Assembly (NCBI GenBank): GCA_947561715.1
Contig: OX387197.1
Span: forward strand, 3,477,001-3,541,000
Origin: Ascidia mentula
Taxonomy: Eukaryota > Chordata > Ascidiacea > Phlebobranchia > Ascidiidae
DNA length: 64,000 nt
Direction of reading: 5' to 3'
How positions within the stretch are numbered: position 1 is the first letter of the stretch; every line of letters begins with the position of its first letter. The notes beneath the pieces are model-generated. The model was not told the DNA's origin. It did no database searches and saw nothing but the letters and a program-made list of their open reading frames with translations. Below, one piece after another: positions 23,138-36,700 of the stretch. The position numbers were made by a program, and so were the translations under genes.

Positions 23138-26100
23138 ATGAGAACGATAAAGAAAAAAGTGTTGTATTTGTTGATTGTAGTGGTGGTTGTACTTTTACTT
23201 GGTTTTGGCAAGAGTTTGGACAATACTTTGTTGTCTTCCACAACGTTTAATACAGATACTAACAACGACGATAAGTTGTCTTCTCCATTAGAAACTTCTG
23301 AAGACGAACCCGCATACATGGGTTTTGACAACGAAACAAACGAAAGAATGTGGAAAGACCACGAGAAAGCGAAAACATATTTCGGTACAAAAGATTGGCG
23401 AAGATTTTACCCAGAAGTTGCCAAATACCTGGATTTGATCGAACAAGGTGTAACAAGTTGGCCTGTGCCTCTGATGAACACAACATCCGCCAAATTCACC
23501 ACTGTGCAAGTTCAACAAGCAACTAATGGAATGTTTAAAATCGGGGATATAATGCATGCTGTTATTCAAAGCAAGAATGGACACAGTGTAGACAAAGTGC
23601 ACGGAGGAGATTACTTCTACGTAAGGTAAAAACGTTTTGCAATAATTTAAACGCCTGTAGTTGCTTTTTATTGGACTATTCAAAATAAGGAAAATTATTT
23701 CAGATTTCTTTCAAACTGTTCAACACAAAAGCAACTTTGCGTAAAATCCACAAGGAATTTTGAAGTGTGACTTCAAGAAAATCCAATGTTTGTTTGTACA
23801 GCTCCTAGGAGGGGCCCATAAAACCGTCAGCCTCGAAAAACTAGCACCCCAGTACAGTTGTAGGATTTGTGTTTACTCGGTGGTAACACAAAACCTAACC
23901 ATGACTAACATAAAGACTCCAATGCTGTGCAAATTAGTAATTACTGGGTTGTATTAAAATTAGTAAAACATTCGAATACTCACTATAAAAGATGTAATTT
24001 GAATGAGACAGTTCAAGTAAATCCAATTGTGCGTATTGATACAGTATAAAATTCCAAAGTTACATGTCGAAAACGGTCTGGCTTTACAGCCCAAGAGGTC
24101 AATTATGTAGACTCATTTTCAGGCGTGTTGACCAGGTCAAAAATGAATCTTAAAGCTTTAATCAGCGGAAAATTCCGGTCTTGCGAAACTGACCGAGATT
24201 AATTTCTCTCAAGTGCGAGAGCGGGCTTATCAGATTAATAACGCACGAGTATCGTGACGAGGCGAATTAAAGAGTGCGTGAATAAATGAATGTTGGTAAA
24301 CAATTAAAAGCGATAAAATACTGACTACACTCCAAATTATACCAAAATTTGCCGGACGTGCTATGTCCTAAACAGTCATTGGATGGTTCTAAAGCACTCG
24401 TTTACACCAGAAAATATGACTTAGCGATTTATCCGAAGGCGACATGTTTTGCAGATTGGTGGGAGTCGACAAAGAAGGAAAATTTAGCGGCAACGCTATT
24501 TCTCCAGAGGTCGTCGATTGTGGTGACGGAATATACAACATCACAGCTCCGTTGTTATGGGCTGGGAATGCTCGATTGCTAGTGGGACTTGTTCATCCAA
24601 GCGAAGCAGTGGCAATGTTAGTTAATAAAACGACTGGTTATGTTGGACCCGGAATCACGTTCTTTGGGACTTACACGAATGGAGAAAAGCGAGAGTGTAA
24701 TGTTGGACTCAGAACCATGTATGAGAGTTTTACTACCTGTAAAGTTTTACTACCTGTAAAGTTTTACTACCTGTAAAGTTTTACTACCTGTAAAGTTTTA
24801 CTACCTTGGTTAAATGGTTTAGACTCCCTAAAAACACATTTTGTCAGTGATATATCAATGCTGTTGTATGGTGATGTGTTTAGTTTGACGTGGGTTGGGT
24901 TTAGATTTTTGTTTCAGCAAAATCCACTGAAATCTGAAATCTGTACAATATTCGTTAAAAAATTTGTCATGTTCCACTTATGTGACATAAACAGTGAAGA
25001 GCTGTTTAAATGTAACACACGAATAAGCTTATTTGTACCACATATGTGCGCAATATATTTCTAAGTTAACAGATAGCATACTGGTGACATGATGTAATGT
25101 GCAGGGGTGCTGGGTTCATATTAAAATGGTTCATCAACCCGCTTTAGTCCGTGGACATTTGGTAAACTCTATATGTTCTCCCACCAAATTGTTGTCTACC
25201 GACTCTAGACTCGTCCATTAGGCAAGGCAGAGAAGTATTTTGTTTGAGGAAATCCTGTTGTTCCTCATTACAGTTTAGAACCCTCCTTAATCCAATGTCA
25301 ATAACATTTTACTCTCTGCAGAGACCCTCTAAAGCCACCTTGCAATTTCTCCCATCCGGAAAAGGGGGTCACGTGGTACTGTTACCCACCAACCAGCGGG
25401 GGATGCCCCTCACTCAAGTGGCTGGCGATCAAGGAGTTTCCTTCTCAGGGCATAAAACTCGGAAAACAACCTTTGTTCACGGCTGGAATAAATTGGCAAT
25501 CCGGCATAGAAGGCTCGGGTGCCACGTTCCCAGTGGCAGAGACGAATTTTACAAACCAGATGTTGGAAAACCTCCCAAAGTGCAACGTTTTATCGGGTGT
25601 CAACGAACTTGCTCACGATAAACGTTTGGGAAAAGTGCCCGGACTTTATATGGACAACCGCTGGAGGTCGCTGCAGTGCAAAAACGAGGACGGTGAAGAT
25701 TTGAAACGGGCGGCAAGTTGCTTCAGAGATAAAGTCCTGTATTTCATTGGTGCTGTTAGCATTTTGTAAAATCTCGTGTGTCAATTAATAATTCCGTTTT
25801 TTTGCAGGTGACTCAACGCTACGCCAATGGTACCTTGTCCTTTCGAAGGTGCTTCCCCTCAAGGAAAATGACAGCGGAGACGAAACTGTGTGGCAACGGC
25901 CCCGGTTTGGCAATAACGCGGCTCTTAACATAACAGTGAACTACATAGGCCATGGTTCGCCTTTACACGGCTTGGGACCTCCGGCCAGTCGCCCCTATGT
26001 AGTCGATACGTTGGATGGAATTAAGCACGGCAGCGGTGAAGGTGTTTATATCGTGATCAATCTCGCCTTGCACTTCTACCTGGTCGACACAGAAGTTTAC

Positions 26101-26403
26101 ATCAAACGAATCAAAGCGATCCGTCGGTCGGTCGAGAAGCTTCTGGAGAGATCACCTGACGTCACAGTGCTCGTTCGCGGTTGTCTACGTCATAAAATCT
26201 CGAAAATTCCAGTCCCGAGCGAGTGGTTCAGCTTCCGCCTGTGTAAAATATTGCGCGCCACATTCGAGCAAGTGCCAGGGGTGGGGTTTGTGGACACTTG
26301 GTCGATGACTTCGGCAAAGTTACTGGAGGACACGCACCCCGACGACCGCACGGTGGCGCAACACGTTGCTTTGTTTACGTCATACGTCTGTCCGGTGAAA
26401 TAG
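23138..26403 (+). CDS. NXPE / PC-esterase family type II membrane protein (609 aa)
   Basis: Four exons: 23138-23625, 24455-24772, 25322-25749, 25808-26403. They sum to 1830 nt (609 aa). A short cytoplasmic basic head (MRTIKKK) precedes a signal anchor, about residues 8-23, rich in V and L. The neurexophilin-like part holds DYFYVR and LLVGLVHPSEAVAML, then an ECNV motif. The PC-esterase part begins CNFSHPEKGVTWYCYPP and has the GDSxxR nucleophile motif as GDSTLRQWY. Family members are Golgi or secreted proteins, some acting on glycans; the substrate here is unknown. Exon 2 ends inside a 17-bp tandem repeat whose unit carries a splice donor, and only the third copy keeps the reading frame. Ascidians have expanded NXPE-type families, so no one-to-one symbol is given. 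Confidence 0.85.
24728..24806 (+). repeat. 17-bp tandem repeat carrying splice donors (4.6 copies)
   Basis: Unit TTTTACTACCTGTAAAG at 24728-24744, 24745-24761, 24762-24778 and 24779-24795, then 11 bp of a fifth. Each unit contains CT|GTAAAG, a good donor. The unit length is not a multiple of three, so the donors fall in phases 1, 0 and 2 in turn. An in-frame stop lies just inside the third donor, at 24774. Confidence 0.9.
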
Positions 26404-26683
26404 TTAAAATTGTTTGCTTGCAATTCGCGAAGTTTGTATATTTTCCTTACTTACTAGTTCAAAGCATTTTCCGCGTCACGTTTGCTGCCAAATGGTTTTG
26501 CATAAGTTTTAGACATACGTAATATTGGTATATTGCTCTTTTTTCTAGCAGGGTTGTGGAGTCTCGTTAAAATTACCCGACTATTTTGTTCGACACCCAC
26601 TCCTTTTGTATTAGGATAACTTAAGTAAAATGGTCACAGTTATGGCGTCACTAATATTCCGACCCGACGTCACCACCGTGGGT

Positions 26684-26770
26684 CACTGACTTTATATGGA
26701 CGGCCGCTGGAGGTCGCTGCCATGCTTCGTAGACAAAATTTTGTGTTTTATTGGTGCCAGAATAATTGTA
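26684..26770 (+). pseudogene. Duplicated fragment of NXPE-family exon 3
   Basis: 26687-26722 repeats the exon 3 stretch around 25640-25680 (shared core GACTTTATATGGAC, then CCGCTGGAGGTCGCTGC). The copy then skips ahead to the exon end, with TTTATTGGTGC resembling the exon 3 donor TTTCATTGGTGC. An internal part of the exon is missing and no other exon of the gene follows. It is a relic of partial duplication downstream of the gene. Confidence 0.6.
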
Positions 26771-26868
26771 GTTTATTTAGAGTTTATGTTCATGCAAGTT
26801 TGAAATGCTTTGTTGTCTTCTGTGCAAAACCAATTTTGGCAATTTTTTTTTTATTCTATGCGTAACAT

Positions 26869-26874
26869 AATAAA
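26869..26874 (+). terminator. AATAAA after the NXPE-family gene
   Basis: Canonical hexamer 466 bp after the stop codon. It lies beyond the exon 3 relic, so that relic may be transcribed in the 3' UTR. Confidence 0.45.
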
Positions 26875-27776
26875 AAATAGTCTCTAGCATGAATAGTCAT
26901 TTCCATTTTAGTTTCGAACAGTTTTGTTTAGCAACTGATAAAATTTTGTTTTATTCGTACTTGTGGTAACTGCAGTTGCTTATGGTTGTCGAAATGTATC
27001 GAGTTCCTGTATAGTTAACACGCAGGTGTTAAACGTGCGTTGAATAACATGGGTTTATCTTTGTTGTGCACTTGCACAGTACGTTTAAACAGCGGGTCGT
27101 TTTTGATTTGATGGTCGAATAAGACGGTGGAAAATATCCCTTGTTTTGGTGTTGAACTACATGATGTAAACATGCAGTGGATCTCGAAGCCAACACAAAA
27201 TGTGATGACAAACGTAACAGGGAAAAACTGAAATACAAAAACTATTGGTTTAACTGAAGACCTAATATTTAGCATTTATGGTTGAAAAAACGAAACGGTT
27301 CTCCAGAGAAGTTAATTTATTACTTGAATTACGAAAAAAATTCCCTGCCACCTTGTGGCATAAAATAAGGCTGGCGCACTTGTAAGGTAAGTAGCAACGG
27401 TCTATGCTGGACGTGGATAACCGATGTCTGGTCCGGTCTGTTGGGATAATTTAAAATGATCTATTCTGGTGTGCATATCGGTTGAACCCTCGTGTTTAAT
27501 AAAAACTAAACCTCACGAAACCGCACTGTGGTAAATGTTGGCGGAACGCAAAGTCACGTGACTTTAAGAGGTGCTGCTTCGCTGAAGGCTGGTGCAATCA
27601 GCAAAGAAGGCATCGAGTTTGTGTTTAAAATTTGCGAACACATTTTGATTGTTTAAGCTACAAAGGTTCATTCATTTGTTTTCCAGTCACATATATTTTG
27701 TAAATGTTGTTAATTGAAAAGGTAGATATGTAAGCAGCCACTGGGAATGTGGAGTTTGTAAATACCGAATCCAAGT

Positions 27777-30700
27777 ATGGACATCGACGAAGGAAGTTAC
27801 GATTATGCGAAATTGAAGACTTTCCATATACCGAGGAAAAAAGATCAACCGAATGAAAAAGGTGCAATTTTACACTTGACAAACTTGTGGCTTAAACTAT
27901 GGCCATTATTTGTTTAAATTAGGTGTCTTTAATTCATACATAAAGAATGTATTGGTTCGTGGCAACAGCCATTTTAAACCTCACTGTAGCTGATGTTTTT
28001 GGAGTGTTTAGTTAATAATTGTTTGTATGATTTATTTACAGATGCATTCACAGAACTTTCAATGCAGTCACGTGAGTTCACACATACTCTGCACCCAGCT
28101 GTTAAATCTTCATTCTTATATGCTCACTCATCACGAAGACTTAAGTTTGAAAAAGTTGAGTTGGTGAACAACCCAACTTTGCAAAAAGAGGTAAAAAACA
28201 TGTCAAATACTTACAATATATTCATAACATAGAGAGGGGTTGTGTAAGTTTGTGGAACTTGAACCACTGTGTTCTGGATTGGAAATGTTAAATTCAATCA
28301 TTGGAAAGTTTGTTTTTTGCACGGAGGATTTTTTTCGGCTAGTCTTAATTGTGCGGACGATCACAATGTTTTTCGTATGTTAATGCAGTAAAAATTCTCA
28401 GCGCATGAATTTTTTTCAAATCTGGCATACATATGCTAAAATGTTGCCTTATGTGATTGTCAAATATCAAGGAAATGGTGTTTCTTTGACACACAATTGA
28501 CATTTCCCCCATTATTGATTGTAGTGTGCTTTGTCAATCAACATACAATGACACTGTGCAGCATTTTTTGCTGTTCATTGCCTGCAACCATATGTTAAAT
28601 ACAGTGTATATATATATATATAATATATGTTCTATTGTTATAATGTTTTGAAAATTAAAACAACTCACTTTCAACTATATATGTTTTACTGCAGTTTGTG
28701 GAGAAGAAAAGGGATTTAAAAGATGAAGGGAGAACTGAGAAGGAACTGACTGAAAGTTTTGGATATATTTATGCAAAAGACAAATCTGAAGTTAGTTGCA
28801 AAGTTTTGCGTATCGTCTGTTTCTATTATGAAATTATTTGTTTGGCATAATTCTGAGTATAAAGAGACTGGCCCATATTGCTATTAACACTGTCATATTT
28901 AAAATTTGTTTGGCAATTTTTGTATTTCTTTAAATCAGGGCTTTCTGAACTGGGGGTTACTACCCTAGAGCTTTGGCCCTGTAAATTTTCTAACCATATG
29001 AATCGCGACCTAAAAAGTTTGGGAAGCACTGCTTTAAATTATTACCGTCCCATTTTAATATCTCCACATCTAATTTGTTATCACCTCACATCTTGGTTTC
29101 CACAAATAAACACTTTAAAAACTAATCATAAAAATCTTTTATGTTGTTAAACCAAACAAAAACCCAACAAGCTGTCTGCTTTATGTTTGTTATTGTTCAA
29201 TTACCCATGATTTTGTTTTAAATTTTCAAGGTGGATAAACTTTGTGAAAACGGCCTCGAAGTTGGAAACACAGGATTGGTATCTTTGGGGAAGCCCCTAA
29301 TGGGAGTGTACATTTGCAAGCACGCTGATGTTGTTTTTCCGGCAAACTTTTCGACCAACGAAACTGGCTACATTGTGGTTTTCAAAGTTATAAAAGTGAG
29401 TACGCATAGAAACTAGTTACAGTTGGTCAGTTGGTTGAATTTAACACTATCCAACCGTTTTATGTTGTTCATGCAACAGTGGTTCAAGTTACTACACATG
29501 ACATATGAGATGTCATCGTTAGTTGGTCTGTTTTAAGACCCGTATAAATGGGGTTAAAATCTCCAAATAATTGACAATTTATCAAAATACTCTATTCTGT
29601 GTGTTGTGTGGTTTATAGCTCACACCAGTGGCGGATCTAGAAAAATATGAGGGGGGTGTTTGGTTTCGGTACCTAATTAATGAAGCCGTTAGATGGGGTT
29701 AAAAATTTTTTTCGGACATTTACCTTGCAAATTCAGCTTTAAAAAACAGGTAGCGCATTACAGTAATTAAGCAAAATATCTAACAACTTCCACGAAACAC
29801 AAGACTATTTAGTTGCTTGTCCATGTGCGCTTGTCCAGTTTAGCAAAAATGCAAAAACAAACCCTATGTTCCGAACAATGCGATTGTACCTAAATTCTCG
29901 ATGAGTGTCAAGTATTGCGGTGGGATCGTTTTAAAACTGTGCCTACCTAAAACAAATCTGTAATGGTCTAAGACGATCTTGCACCACTAAATATACATCA
30001 ATGTTTCAGCGGTAGATAAATATTTGCGAATTAAAATACAAAATACTCGTTTGTCCATATATATTTTGGTACAATCTTGTCAAACTATTGTAACTCCTAC
30101 AGCGTGCAGCTTCTGCATGGAAATTGTAGCAGAAATAAATAAACTTATTAGGTCGAGCTTCCGAAAATGGTATTGTTGATGGATTATTGACAAACAGCAT
30201 GCACGACAAACAATTGTTTCACAAGCGGTCATCCCCGCATGAATGCAGCACGCGTGACCGATGAGGCGAACATTTGGTCGTAGTGTTTGTCCCTACATAG
30301 TGGAAAATTAGCCGCACTTTCACACCCTTTAAAACAATGTGCCAAAATGCTGAACACTTCCCTAGATCCGCCACTGGCTCACACTGAAAATTGCTTCTTG
30401 CCAAAATTTAAAAATAGAGTATTCAGAGTTGACTTAGCATGTTTCATAGACTTATAAACAGTCCTACCCAAAAACTTTCAAGTGATATATTTTCTGTCTT
30501 GGTGTTAGTAAAATTCATAGTCCAAATAATAACCAACATTTTAAAATTTGGCCAATTAACTACTTGATTACAGGGAAAGATGAAGTTGGTGTCAGAGGGT
30601 AGGGGTGTAAGCACAACGCAAGAACCAACCCCATTGTACGACTGCCACACAACTAAATTAGCAACAGATCCATCGAAGACAAGTCACATTCGGGCATTTC

Positions 30701-33700
30701 AATCCTTGCAGGTGAATGTGTGATTAAGATTACTACAGTAAAGTTATTTCCAAGGACTGCACCTGTAAAATGTATGATGTATTTGAATATTTCAAAAAAC
30801 AATACAGTTTCAAGTTGATAAAGTAGCATTTAAAGTAGCATCACCTCCAGCAGCATTTTTACGTTTCTCATTTGCAATTCAATAACCATAACACTTTTAT
30901 AATTTCCTTAGTACTGCTATGATATAAAATAAAAATGGATGCTGTAGTGAAGTATAAGAACAGATTTGTCAAGTCATTTTATGTATCTTTTGCTGTTGTT
31001 TATCTAGTATTACTTATATGAGTATGGAGATGTTGATATGGTGAAGAGACCAAGACAAATTCTCCCCCATGCTGTTTTGCAATTCAAGTATTGTGATTCA
31101 GATAACTTGCTTCAGCGAAAAGAGAGGTATTGCTATGAAGTTTGTGTGTGCAATTTAGATGAACACTGTTTTTGCTTTTGGGCACAGCAATAATCTTGTT
31201 AGGCACCAAATGAACATGATTTTCCAAATCAGTGATAAATCCAAATTTGTCCACAAAAAATGTTTAAAACAACAAACATTTTTTTCAGTATTTACAATTT
31301 GCTTGTTCATTTTGGTTGCTATAGAGATATGCATTTTTCAGTTTGTCTTCGGCTGACATCAGCTTAGATTTCCTTCAAAAGGATGTGGGCACGATGGGAG
31401 TCGATTCCGAAACTTTTTCTCTGTGGAGAGGAAAGTTGTTGGTAAAAGGTGGATTATTTTGTTCCGTAAAACTTCTGTCCGATGTCGACACAGCTGTCAA
31501 TGTCGCATTTATGTAAGTTTTTTGGCTAAACTTTTACAAATTGAGATAATTTATTGTTTCATTTTACTTTATAAAATATGCATTAATATCTCAGTTTCTT
31601 CAACAAGTACTAAATATTTCTATAAAATATCTCATAGCTTTGATTAGTTTTCTTGTCTTTGTAAGAGCAATCACTTTTGTTCAGGGACAAACACATCAAT
31701 ATAAAAAACATGATTTCCATGGAGAAGTTTACTCGTCAACTTCCACCTACTCTGCTCAACGCAGGAAAAAAACACAATGGTGGGTTAAATGCTCAGAACT
31801 GTGTTGTTGTAAAATGATACCAAATATCTTGTAAGACATTGTATGCTGGTCTATTATATTGCCATGGTAATATTAGTGAGGAGTCAATTAGCACAAAAAA
31901 TTGTGTTCATGTTAATTGTAAACATTGCATTTTGAATAATTTCTATTGTCATTGAGGTTTAAAATAAATATATTCTTACAGTAATATGCCGGGGGCGGCA
32001 TTACAATATTTTCACACTACTTCCTGATGACGACAATGGCATGGGAAAGTTTCGTCAGCTTATCGCACATCTAGTGCAACAAAACACGGTAGCTACCGTA
32101 CCACTCCACTGTTCCTCGTTCCTATACCTCCTGCCAAAAAGTAGCCTTACTGTTGACCGCATGGGCCTTCAAGCATTTGAAAATGATCCAGTGCCTCAAA
32201 GAAATGAATTTCTGCACGCTCTTGTTGTGACACCCAAATCACTCACCTCCAAAGTGAATGGTAAGTAATACATAATGGCCTTATCCTGAGGTGAGTAAAG
32301 TATCTTTCGATACTGTTTTCATCCTGCAGCATAAAGCACAACTATGTGTACATTTATAAGAGTGGCTCTCCATGAAACACAATGCCAACTTGAAGATAGT
32401 GATGACATTAGGGTACTGCTGTGGCATTTATATGGTCTTGTACGTAATATGTAGTTGTTATTGAAAGTATATGTGAAGTATGGTACTTTTTGTTTCCAAC
32501 ATATTTTTAACCCCAGTACAGACCCTATGACGCAAATACAAGAAAAATGTAATTTTTTGTCTGCGCTAATGGGGAATATGATGAAAAAGTTATTCACTCA
32601 AAAGCACAATATTAGAAAGGCACTAATCTTGCTCTAGCTGTTGAATTGTGTTTATCAGCGTTTGTGCTGAGGTTCTACATGCTTTGATATCAAACTAATT
32701 GTGTTCTTTGCAGAACAAAAGCAGTACAACATGCTGTATCTACGCAAAAAGGATTTGCGATCCGATGTGCCTGAAGAGTTGGCTCAAAAACTCATTAGGA
32801 TGAATATTGACCCTGTGGCTGCTGCATCCTTGTCTTCAGATCACGCTCAGAAGCTGCTGACGGCCCTAATGGAGAAAAAAAGACCACAGGTGTGTGTGAT
32901 TAATCGGGAGGAAAAAGTAATCAACAAAGTAATTAATCAATCAATCATTTCAGTTAAAGCCATGATACAATTGTTGATGCCAAGTCTATAGGGTAGCTGT
33001 TGTGTTTTAGGTGTATAAAAAGTTTATATAGATCTACAATTTGTACAGTATGTGATTGTAAACAATTTTCCACAAACTTCACAAAATTTGCATTAATTCT
33101 TGTATTTTGGGAAATGTTTTCCAGACTTCAGAAAAACTGCTCCATCATCATTATAGAGATGTGGATAGGATTCTTCCATCATCAAAAGAACACAATGAGT
33201 TTTCGGGAAAAATTGGAAGTATTTGGTCCCACACGAACCAAACCAGACAGGAAAATATTGCACCTAAACCAAAGGTATGTGATCATTTACATATTGACAC
33301 TTATTACGTTTTTTGAACTGTACTTACACTTTTCTGAATGCAGAATACAAATATTGACGATACAAGTTTTAAGTACAACCCTATCTTTTCCAGTATGGTC
33401 AGAGAATAATAATTTTCTAGACAAATATTTATTGTTGATGCTTACACTATTTAATGACCTTAAGAAGTTCCTGATTTGTGGTGTATATTTCTTTTTAATC
33501 TCCAGTGTAGAGGCCATCGGGTCAGTAAAAAATTTTAGTGTTGTTGAATTTTAAACCAACTATTTTCAACCTTTCAAGTTGCCACATCCCTTCTTAAGAG
33601 CAACCAACACTGGGGTCATTTACATTATTCACCGATCTTTTCATGTCCAATTGTCAGCCCTACATAAAATAATAAAACCAACTTTGTACAGCGCCAGTCA

Positions 33701-36700
33701 TCATCTGTATCATCGGAGAAATCAGTCAAAAAGCCATCACCACCTGCTGCAACAGTTGAGGCAACCTTCAGTGACGACGATGACGATGTGGACATGGATG
33801 TGCCTTCTGTACTTACAAAACCATCTCTGCCGTTGCCAAGCAACGATCCCAGGTCAAAGAATCCCTCCCAGGACTGTTCCTCATCAGGAAGAGTTGAAAA
33901 GAGGAGGTTATCGAAGGAATCCTCATCGATTGAGACAGAAGTCCCAGCAAAGGTTGTCAGATTAAAGTCGTTGAAGCCTCTTGAAGAAGTTCTATGCAAA
34001 CAAGAAACTGCTGAGCTCATGGTTCATCCGGATTTTGTGTGAGTTTTGTGTCCACTTTGCAAAGTAATTAACCAACTAAGGCAAGGGTCTTCTAACTATT
34101 TGACTCACGGCCAGAAATTATCAAAATTTGATACGGTGAACAATGGGCCATGACCATGAGAGTAAAGGTGTATATTTTTTATGTTGAATAGGCAAAAGTT
34201 TTTCATTGTAAGAACCATCAACATTAAAACAAGTTTCATAGTGATTGCCGAAACAACTAAAATTGCCGAAATTCCTATTGTGGACCCCTAAAATTGATAG
34301 TTGGTGTTGATTCGAAAGAGATGGCCAAGCACAGTTCCTATTAAATAATTGGTCATAAACGTCGTAACACTATACAATAATTTCAGGTTAAGCGAGCGGT
34401 TCGCAAAAACCCACGTCCTCACCAAAGGCCTTGGGTTCGGAACGGACATTGATGTTGAACGTGGAAACCAAATATCGGTGAATATTCGCCAGAATGTTCC
34501 GTTTTCAAGTGAGAAAGATTGTCCGTACGCTTGCGACGGTGATCAAATCATAAAATCCATGCTCCGTGCCATTCACGGGTGAGCAACGCCTTCCTTCTAT
34601 ATGCGCACGGCTAATGTTATTAGTTTTTAACATATGCGTTGGAGTTGACAAATTTTACCCAAATTTTAAACAACGCATTTGTCTTAAACCAGCATGCTTC
34701 GCATCTATAATGTATATCCATCCTATAGCCTAAATGAATACAAGATCGTTTCCACGAACTCATATGCATATGCACATGTAGATATGTATTTCGCCCCTAT
34801 AGGTCATCGTGTTGTTTACATAGAAATGTAACGAGCTTTTATCAAACACACGTTAGCTGAGGAGAACTTGATTATTCTTAGTTATTGCTGGTGCACTGTT
34901 TTAGACAGACTGACAGGTTGAAAACTTTATTCGCGCTAATCTCGCTTCATAAGGTGCTGCAAATGGCGTTGTCTTTCCAAAACATGGCACCAGCATTTAC
35001 TAAAGTTATAAACCTGATAATGACAAGGCGACAACATGTTACAGGGGTTGGGATAATGAGGGAGATGGGATCGAGGGACGGGAGAAGGTTTTGTGGGTTC
35101 GTCAAATCCTTCACCTCAACAAGAACCAAACTCCCCACGACCCAAGGATGTTTTCGAGCCCCGGCACAGACCGGAAGATCGTCAAAGGTAAAAAAGCCCT
35201 TATTTTTCCACACCGGGATTCGAACTCTCGTTGTTCTGCGCAAGAATCTTAATCAGGCTTTCTACTCGGTATATTCGCTCAGACCAACCAGCCAATTTAC
35301 CATGTTTCAAATTTGGAAACCTGTAGCTTCCTTTGGCTAAGAACAAGAGCATTTTTTCTCCACTAACCGTCTGTAATATTCCGCTTATCCGAGTAGCGCA
35401 TAACATCCGAGTAATGTTGTATGTTAGAATCGTCTCCTTTCTCTGCGCCCGGTGGAAGTAGTTCCGACAGCGGATTTACGTCATCGTCCACAGCAGCGAC
35501 GCCCACTACAGGTAAAGAAAATGACCTACCATAACCTACCTCTTCGCAATTATTAAAATTGTCTTATTTCTGTATGCACTTGGGTCAGTGTGGAAAGCGT
35601 TTCCATTACTAACCCTTCAACATACTCATATGGTGTCACACCGACCAATTTTAACAGCAAAAAATCACCTTTCAAAAAAATTGGACCTTTGTAATTGTTA
35701 AAACCATGTTATCTGTGTGTTACTTACCCCAAGATGCTAAATGTTTCCATTGCAAGCTCAAGAACTGACAGCCCCTATAAGCTTGTAGTGGTAAATGTTA
35801 AATTTTCTTTAAAAAAAACGATCATGATATCAGCAGCACAAGCGATGTCGTCTCCGAGTGCTTCGTCACTGCGTGAGATCGCAAGTCTTCTCGCTTCCGC
35901 TTTGCCCAAAACTACAGATTCCGCGAACACCGAAGCCCAAATCCAAGAAACTGCACAAACTTTCCTCAAGGTAAACGTAATGATAACCGCTATGTTGAAT
36001 CTTCAAGTGGTTCTTTGTAAGATAATAAGCCTCGGCTGCCTGATTGTAGTTTACCAGTTAGACCAGAGCGCTGTCACGACAGTGTGCCTTCAGCTTACCG
36101 ATCGTCATTGCTGATTTGCTTTTGTGCGGTTTTAATTTGCTGAATATACAACATTGTGTGTACATTTGTAAATGCTGCTCTTCTGAGATTAGGTCATTGG
36201 TTGTAATTTAATCACAATAAAATTTCGCCTACCGTAAGGCGAGGTTTCTTCAGGGTACCTCATAAACTCGTTATAATATAAACTTTCCATACAATTTCTG
36301 CTGTAATAGTAATGAAATATCATAACTAAAATACCCTTCTTTATTTAACTTTGAACAAAAAGCAAAATACTTTAATTAAAATCCTGTCCGTTTATTTTTA
36401 GGCGATTGCGAAATCTGTTGAAGATGGCGATAAACCTCATCCTGATCTCAAATCCCTGATTGAAATTGCGACCCAACAGCACCGACAACATGTGAGATGA
36501 TAATGTTATTTCAGTTTTTCACATACACAGTAGCCGAAGTGATTTTTTTATGAATACTTGTGCCTAAACATTAACATGCTAGTGCGTTGATCATTTCATT
36601 GTGTTTTGCTTAAAATAGCTGAAAACATTTGGTTGTGAGTAAAACATCCATTTAATATCGAAATATCGGTTTCGAGAGGTTAATGATTTGTCCAGTTAAG

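Larger units (their letters stand above)
26404..27776. other. Intergenic region between the NXPE-family gene and TASOR
   Basis: Holds the exon 3 relic and the AATAAA. The last few hundred bases are presumed TASOR promoter and 5' UTR. No other exon was recognised. Confidence 0.5.

Noticed and set aside
29626-30376. Transposase remnant inside the hAT element
   Set aside because: Frames inside are short and lack hAT dimerisation or catalytic motifs, so it is treated as non-autonomous.
33000-33554. 184-codon plus-strand frame
   Set aside because: It reads across a TASOR exon and its introns in a frame different from the TASOR one, and is Phe/Ile-rich.
35209-35300. Functional tRNA gene
   Set aside because: A and B boxes are present, but the 5' and 3' ends do not pair as an acceptor stem.
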